A stretch of DNA of 64,000 nucleotides from Bacteroides propionicigenes (lineage in GTDB: Bacteria > Bacteroidota > Bacteroidia > Bacteroidales > Bacteroidaceae), in NCBI RefSeq assembly GCF_018390535.1, contig NZ_JAHBBW010000018.1, positions 1 to 64,000 on the forward strand, read 5' to 3'. A program made the position numbers and the translations under genes. The notes below the pieces were generated by a model. It saw only the letters and a list, made by a program, of their open reading frames with translations. It did not search any database and was not told the origin of the DNA. This document shows positions 59,422-64,000 of this stretch, in pieces (position 1 is the stretch's first letter; each line of letters starts with the position of its first letter).

Positions 59422-60570
59422 TTAAACTTTTTCAAAATACGTATCGGGCTTACGGGAATCAAAACATTCATTGCACCACATGACGGTCACCAAATTCTCC
59501 CTCTCGCTCAGGTTAATGATGTTATGCGTATAGCCTGGAATCATCTCCACGGCTTCCATCCTGTCACCGCTGACCTCAAACTCTATGATTTCTTCACTGC
59601 CTATCTTACGGAGTTGAATCAGACCGTGACCGCTCACCACTACAAATTTCTCGTTCTTGGTATGGTGCCAGTGTTGACCTTTGGTGATACCGGGCTTGGA
59701 GATATTCACAGAAAACTGCCCCCTGTCAGACGTGCGGATGATTTCAGTAAAACTCCCGCGTTCGTCCACATTCATCTTCAAGGGATAGATAAACTTCTCT
59801 TCCGGCAGATATGACAAATAAGTGGAATAAAGTTTTTTTGTAAATGCATCTCCCAAATCAGGTACGCTCAAATCGGTGTGCATATCCTTAAAACCGGTTA
59901 TAAGCTCCACAATGCCGCCAAGAGTGATGGTATGCATCACCGGCACTTCGCAATAATCTCCTGTACGGTGTTCCTCCCCGTTCAATGCCGCAACCAATTC
60001 ATCAACCACATCATCCACATACACCAGATTCATTACCACATCAGGGTCGTTCACCAGAATGGGCAAATCACGGGCTATGTTATAACAGAAGGTAGCCACA
60101 GCACTGTTATAGTTGGGACGACACCACTTACCGAATACATTCGGAAAACGGTATACTAAAACTTTTGCCCCGGTCTCCCGGCCGTAATCAAACAGCAACT
60201 GTTCCCCGGCACGTTTGGACTCGCCATATGGATTGTCCAAAGCCGCCTGTACAGAGGAAGAAATCATGACCGGACAAGTATTGTTATGTTTCTTCAATGC
60301 ACTCAGCAGTGTGGAAGCGAAACCAAAGTTACCTTCCATAAATTCCGTACGGTCTTTAGGACGGTTCACACCTGCCAGATTAAAGACAAAATCAGCCTGC
60401 CTGCAATAAGAATCAAGGTCGGAAAGGTCGCTATCAAGGTCATACTCAAAAACGGTCAGAGATTTCCCGGATAGCGCATGTTCCTTTGCCTTCCCACTAC
60501 CGATATTATGCAGTTGGGATACAAGATTTCGGCCGACAAACCCTTTGGCGCCGGTTACTAGAATATTCAT
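59422..60570 (-). CDS. capF: CapF/WbjC-like bifunctional reductase-epimerase (SDR plus cupin)
   Basis: This 382-residue enzyme has an N-terminal short-chain dehydrogenase domain (MNILVTGAKGFVGRNLVSQL, FVFNLAGVNRPKDRTEFMEG, YGESKRAGEQLLFDYGRETG) and a C-terminal cupin (about residues 255-375, WHHTKNEKFVVVSGHGLIQL, GYTHNIINLSERENLVTVMW). This architecture is that of CapF. The cupin inverts C3 of the keto sugar and the SDR domain reduces C4. It is the middle step from UDP-GlcNAc to UDP-N-acetyl-L-fucosamine. Confidence 0.93.
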   Translation of the reverse strand: MNILVTGAKGFVGRNLVSQLHNIGSGKAKEHALSGKSLTVFEYDLDSDLSDLDSYCRQADFVFNLAGVNRPKDRTEFMEGNFGFASTLLSALKKHNNTCPVMISSSVQAALDNPYGESKRAGEQLLFDYGRETGAKVLVYRFPNVFGKWCRPNYNSAVATFCYNIARDLPILVNDPDVVMNLVYVDDVVDELVAALNGEEHRTGDYCEVPVMHTITLGGIVELITGFKDMHTDLSVPDLGDAFTKKLYSTYLSYLPEEKFIYPLKMNVDERGSFTEIIRTSDRGQFSVNISKPGITKGQHWHHTKNEKFVVVSGHGLIQLRKIGSEEIIEFEVSGDRMEAVEMIPGYTHNIINLSERENLVTVMWCNECFDSRKPDTYFEKV

Positions 60571-60591
60571 AATAAAAATTGGGAAAGTTAT

Positions 60592-61665
60592 TTATTCACT
60601 TTTGATTTCCGAACTCTTCGCTTTTTCCTCCAGTCCAAGGTCCTCGCGAATGAAGCGCAACTTCAATAACAGTTTCTTCATGCCTTCCACATCCAGACGG
60701 GCGGTATTGTGAGAATGGTAGTCTTCTATCCGGGCAATGTTTTCGTTGCCCTCCGTAAAGAATTTGTCATAATTCAAATCCCGGGTATCGCAAGGAATGC
60801 GATAATAGTCACCCATGTCAATGGCCTTTGCCATTTCTTCACGCGTAACCAAAGTCTCATACAGTTTTTCACCATGACGGGTACCTATGGTTTTCACTTC
60901 CGTTCTGCCATAGGCAGGATTTATCTGTGCATATGTTTCCTTCAAGGCTCGGGCAAGGACATCCAAAGTAGCTGCAGGAGCTTTCTGAACGAACAGGTCA
61001 CCGTTATGCCCGTGCTCAAACGCATAAATAACCAAATCCACGGCATCATCCAAAGTCATCATAAAACGGGTCATATTAGGATCCGTTATCGTAATGGACC
61101 TGCCGTTTTTTATCTGTTCTACCCAAAGAGGAATAACAGAACCACGGCTTGCCATGACATTCCCATAACGGGTACAGCAGATAGTGGTTTGTGCGCCATC
61201 GCCCAAAGCACGCCCCTTGGCTATTGCAACCTTTTCCATCATAGCCTTACTGATACCCATCGCATTGATGGGATAAGCCGCCTTGTCAGTGGAAAGCACC
61301 ACCACATTCTTGACCCCGTGGGCTATGGCGGATTCCAGCACATTGTCCGTACCGACAACATTGGTCTGTACAGCCTGCAACGGAAAAAATTCACAACTCG
61401 GTACTTGCTTCAATGCTGCCGCACTGAACACATAGTCCACTCCCATCATCGCACCGTCCACACTCTGGCGGTCACGCACATTACCGATATAGAACTTTAC
61501 TTTCGGATTCTGCAGGTGATGACGCATGTCATCCTGCTTTTTCTCATCGCGACTGAAAATACGGATTTCCTTTATATCGGAATCGAGAAAACGACGTAGA
61601 ACAGCATTACCGAAAGAGCCTGTACCACCAGTTATAAGGAGGACTTTGTCTTTAAAAATTGACAT
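60592..61665 (-). CDS. capE: CapE/WbjB-like UDP-GlcNAc 4,6-dehydratase/5-epimerase
   Basis: This 357-residue SDR-type polysaccharide biosynthesis protein has the NADP loop VLLITGGTGSFGNAVLRRFL, SAAALKQVPSCEFFPLQAVQ and the active-site segment PINAMGISKAMMEKVAIAKG, in which Met replaces the usual SDR Tyr, as in the CapE/FlaA1 group. It catalyses the first step from UDP-GlcNAc toward UDP-L-FucNAc. It precedes CapF and CapG in one operon, so the trio is complete. Confidence 0.93.
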   Translation of the reverse strand: MSIFKDKVLLITGGTGSFGNAVLRRFLDSDIKEIRIFSRDEKKQDDMRHHLQNPKVKFYIGNVRDRQSVDGAMMGVDYVFSAAALKQVPSCEFFPLQAVQTNVVGTDNVLESAIAHGVKNVVVLSTDKAAYPINAMGISKAMMEKVAIAKGRALGDGAQTTICCTRYGNVMASRGSVIPLWVEQIKNGRSITITDPNMTRFMMTLDDAVDLVIYAFEHGHNGDLFVQKAPAATLDVLARALKETYAQINPAYGRTEVKTIGTRHGEKLYETLVTREEMAKAIDMGDYYRIPCDTRDLNYDKFFTEGNENIARIEDYHSHNTARLDVEGMKKLLLKLRFIREDLGLEEKAKSSEIKSE

Positions 61666-61702
61666 ATATTTTAATCTTTATATATTATTATTAATTTCAT
61701 TA

Positions 61703-62776
61703 TCATACATTAATATCAATTATCATCAAATCAAGGTCGTGCTTATTAGTTGCCACAGGTTGAAAATAAAGCTTGCTTGTTGAATTAAGCCCGTAAGGAA
61801 AACGAATTACGCCAAACTGAAATAGATATGGCCATATATCTTTTTTTTCTTTATAGATATCCTTAAAACCAGTTATAACAGATCCAACATAAAGATGAGA
61901 ATACATATCTTTAATACCTTCCCCCCTCTTACGGCTAATCAACAAATTTAAAATACTATTATTACGCCCATCGGGCTCTACAGTGGTAGAAAAAGCAAAC
62001 TTATCACCTATTTGACAACCATATATACAAGAGCCATTAATCTGACAAATAGTCTCCATTGAAAAATCTTCTTTCATCAAGTATATATAATTTGGTGAAA
62101 ATGGGGCATCAGTAGCATACAACAGCCCTTCATTTACAGGAAAAATTACACATCCTCTATACTTTTGATTATTACAAAGTACTCGTTCAACTTTTTTGAA
62201 ATTATTCGTAATTTTCCATATTGCAGAAGCCTCATCAAAATCTCCCGTAAACGCCCATAGGCAGTCGCGATATGGATCTGCTACAATATTATGAACATGA
62301 TTGATTTCTCCTGACTTAAAAGTATGAACTATATCCCATTTATCAATTTCAGTTCTTTTATAAATATGAACAGGTTCCTTGTCTATATTATCCCTATATC
62401 CTCCAAAACAAATACAATCATCAAACCCTTTTATACTTTTTACATTTGTAAAAATCAAAGGACGTATTCCATTCCCAATATAATATCCTTTCGACAGTTT
62501 TTTTTTCAAAAAATCATACTCATAAATATGATTACCAACATTCAATAAGACACGTTTATCATCAATCGTTTCTGCAACACGAACGCCCAATCTAAAAAGG
62601 CGAAAAAAGAGATTAATTCTTCCAATATATCTTTCTTTCTTACTCCTTATTATTTCATATCTTGTAACAATTTCTCCATCTCTTATAACTATTAGTTTAC
62701 CGTATTGGTAACATATTAAATCGCCAGAAGTAAGAAAACATAATGGAGTTATATTATTTTTTACTATATGATTCAT
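61703..62776 (-). CDS. Beta-propeller-like protein of unknown function in the polysaccharide locus
   Basis: This 357-residue protein starts at ATG 62776, which overlaps the stop of the FemAB-like gene (ATGA). It has repeated beta-rich units (YIGNGIRPLIFTNVKSIKGF, HNIVADPYRDCLWAFTGDFD, ASAIWKITNNFKKVERVL, GCVIFPVNEGLLYATDAPFS) resembling BNR or Asp-box-type propellers. No signal peptide is visible, so it is probably cytoplasmic. The DNA is clearly more AT-rich than the CapE/F/G genes, as often seen in recently exchanged capsule segments. Function unknown. It could sense or modify glycan, but nothing in the sequence decides this. Confidence 0.7.
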   Translation of the reverse strand: MNHIVKNNITPLCFLTSGDLICYQYGKLIVIRDGEIVTRYEIIRSKKERYIGRINLFFRLFRLGVRVAETIDDKRVLLNVGNHIYEYDFLKKKLSKGYYIGNGIRPLIFTNVKSIKGFDDCICFGGYRDNIDKEPVHIYKRTEIDKWDIVHTFKSGEINHVHNIVADPYRDCLWAFTGDFDEASAIWKITNNFKKVERVLCNNQKYRGCVIFPVNEGLLYATDAPFSPNYIYLMKEDFSMETICQINGSCIYGCQIGDKFAFSTTVEPDGRNNSILNLLISRKRGEGIKDMYSHLYVGSVITGFKDIYKEKKDIWPYLFQFGVIRFPYGLNSTSKLYFQPVATNKHDLDLMIIDINV

Positions 62777-63791
62777 CGTTTTACGTGAAGTAGCCAAAAT
62801 AACTTTCCAGAAAAATAATACAAATAAGCCGCTAAATCCTTCAATCTTAAAAGAATTCTATATTTCGGAACAATTATACAAGGATAATTAGTAACTAACG
62901 AACCAAATTTTTTCTTATAACTTCGATTACCTACCATATCAAATTCCGTACAACCGCGTTCTCTCCAATAACGTATAGCTGTATAAATCATATACTCATT
63001 AGGCCTGTAATGTTGATATTCTCTTAAACTAGCTCCGCCCCAAAAGAACATTTTCCTATTAAAACCTGGAAAGATTGACGTTGCAATGCTTTTTCCTTCT
63101 GGATCAAGCACTCTCAAACAATAGACATTATTAACTTTCGATAGATGTTTCAGCAAGCATTTAACCTTATCAACTGTATATGTCGGAACTAAGTTCTGCT
63201 TTGCAAAAACATCTATCAATTGTTCATAGAACTCCTCCGCAAATGCATCATCAGGAATAGCTTCTTTTATACGCGCCCCCCTCCTCTCAAATTGTTTAAT
63301 AAAATTCCTACAATCATTTTTCATTCTTTTGTATTGCATTGCATCATCCACTTCTATTCCTAACTCTAAAGTTTCAACCATTCTTATAGACGCATTGATA
63401 TTTTTTATTAATTCCAATTCCTCTTTATCAAAATCCCTGTCACAAATTTGTAAGTATATACAAGAGGTCTCTTTCATAACAAAAGGTATAAGTTCTTGCA
63501 GGATTTTAGTTTTTTTAGAGGAATCAACTACATCTAATCCCATGTAAGGAGTGCTCCAGCCAGCAAATGGACTTCCTACGATTTTTAATCCAAACTTCCT
63601 AACAACTAATGCTGAAAAAAAACCTATAAATTCCCCATCTTTAGAAATCTCCAAAATATATGGTTTAGCTTTAGAATCTTCAGCTATAAAATCTATCCAC
63701 TCTTTTGTAGTAAATATAGATTTATTAGGGAAATTGTTAAATACCCCCTGTTAATTTCACTTAAGTCCCTTTTAACAAACGTATAAATCAT
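62773..63791 (-). CDS. FemAB/GNAT-like acyltransferase with a one-base frameshift near the N-terminus
   Basis: The main frame gives a FemAB-like GNAT fold (FIKQFERRGARIKEAIPDDA, VLDPEGKSIATSIFPGFNRK, FFWGGASLREYQHYRPNEYM, IYTAIRYWRERGCTEFDMVG, RSYKKKFGSLVTNYPCIIVP). It runs upstream without an ATG, through FNNFPNKSIFTTKEWIDFIA, to a stop near 63750. In another frame an ATG at 63791 encodes MIYTFVKRDLSEINRG and meets it at a run of five Cs on the plus strand (63744-63748). One extra base in this run would join both parts as EINRGVFNNFPNKS, giving an enzyme of about 338 residues. Such proteins transfer amino acids or acyl groups to cell-wall or capsule precursors. As written it is disrupted, unless the run varies. 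Confidence 0.75.
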
Positions 63792-63811
63792 AATTATGAG
63801 AAATATGCTAC

Positions 63812-64000
63812 TCAGTTAATAATCAATTTACTATAAGAATGCGTTTCTCTCTTCTCTATTGGTGGCAAAGTCATATAATCCCCATATAGATTTTGCAGAT
63901 ATCTATTATAGTCTCTTGGAATTAATACATTTAATCCTTCAAACTCTGCTTGATATGGCGGCACAAAGCATTTTGTTTCTAACATTTCTCCTAAATATAG
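63812..64000 (-). CDS. LicD-family protein, C-terminal fragment cut by the window edge
   Basis: The last 62 codons read GEMLETKCFVPPYQAEFEGL, then NVLIPRDYNRYLQNLYGDYM and TLPPIEKRETHSYSKLIIN before a stop at 63812-63814. The pattern FEG..V.IP.DY..YL...YGDYM.LPP...R..H is the C-terminal signature of the LicD family. LicD proteins add phosphorylcholine or related phospho-groups to surface sugars. The gene continues beyond the window, and its stop lies 20 bp before the FemAB-like start, in the same direction. Confidence 0.8.
   Translation of the reverse strand, partial: LYLGEMLETKCFVPPYQAEFEGLNVLIPRDYNRYLQNLYGDYMTLPPIEKRETHSYSKLIIN

Overview
The window looks like a chromosomal segment of a gut Bacteroides. 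Supporting signs are paired SusC/SusD outer-membrane importers, BACON and BspA-like lipoproteins, lipoproteins whose +1 Cys is followed by acidic residues, a NUDIX-type arabinose regulator, and promoters of the Bacteroides form TTTG - about 19 bp - TAnnTTTG (TATCTTTG recurs several times). I cannot name the species. No rRNA, tRNA, insertion sequence or CRISPR array was recognised.

Region 1 (1-1251) holds the remains of a minus-strand AAA-ATPase gene with an internal deletion, then about 680 bp without a gene that carries two kinds of palindromic repeats and a promoter-like element. Region 2 (1252-15057) is one plus-strand arabinan-type polysaccharide utilization operon: a surface lipoprotein with a LamG-like domain and a duplicated module, two consecutive SusC/SusD pairs and a GH43 endo-arabinanase-like enzyme, closed by a terminator. 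Region 3 (15141-26886) is the arabinose operon: aldose 1-epimerase, sodium/sugar symporter, NUDIX regulator (AraR), AraD, AraA, a FGGY kinase (AraB), a GH127 beta-L-arabinofuranosidase and a GH51 alpha-L-arabinofuranosidase. It is followed by transketolase and ribose-5-phosphate isomerase B (27065-29531) and a GH28 polygalacturonase (29742-31145). Together these import arabinan oligosaccharides, cut them to L-arabinose, and send it through L-ribulose and D-xylulose 5-phosphate into the pentose phosphate pathway.

Region 4 (31317-34442) is a 2-oxoacid:ferredoxin oxidoreductase operon with a TPR protein, a ferredoxin and an unlisted 57-residue membrane protein between the alpha and beta subunits. 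Region 5 (34600-43028, minus strand) is an envelope cluster: BspA-like LRR/BACON lipoprotein, a second BACON lipoprotein sharing its N-terminal half, a multi-pass membrane protein with a Cys-rich tail, a small lipoprotein, a LuxR-type response regulator and a TPR histidine kinase. Region 6 (43262-53355) has housekeeping and stress genes: porin, solute-binding protein, NAD synthetase, PerR-like regulator with reverse rubrerythrin, FadL-like outer-membrane protein with a low-complexity Ser/Arg protein, and PrmA.

Region 7 (53478-64000, minus strand, continuing past the edge) is the 3' end of a capsule or surface-polysaccharide locus. It has a CapE/CapF/CapG set predicted to make UDP-N-acetyl-L-fucosamine, a WbuB-like glycosyltransferase, a PglC-type sugar-phosphate transferase, an ATP-grasp/HAD pair, a DegT aminotransferase, a beta-propeller-like protein, a FemAB-like acyltransferase with a one-base frameshift in a G/C run, and the C-terminus of a LicD-family protein.
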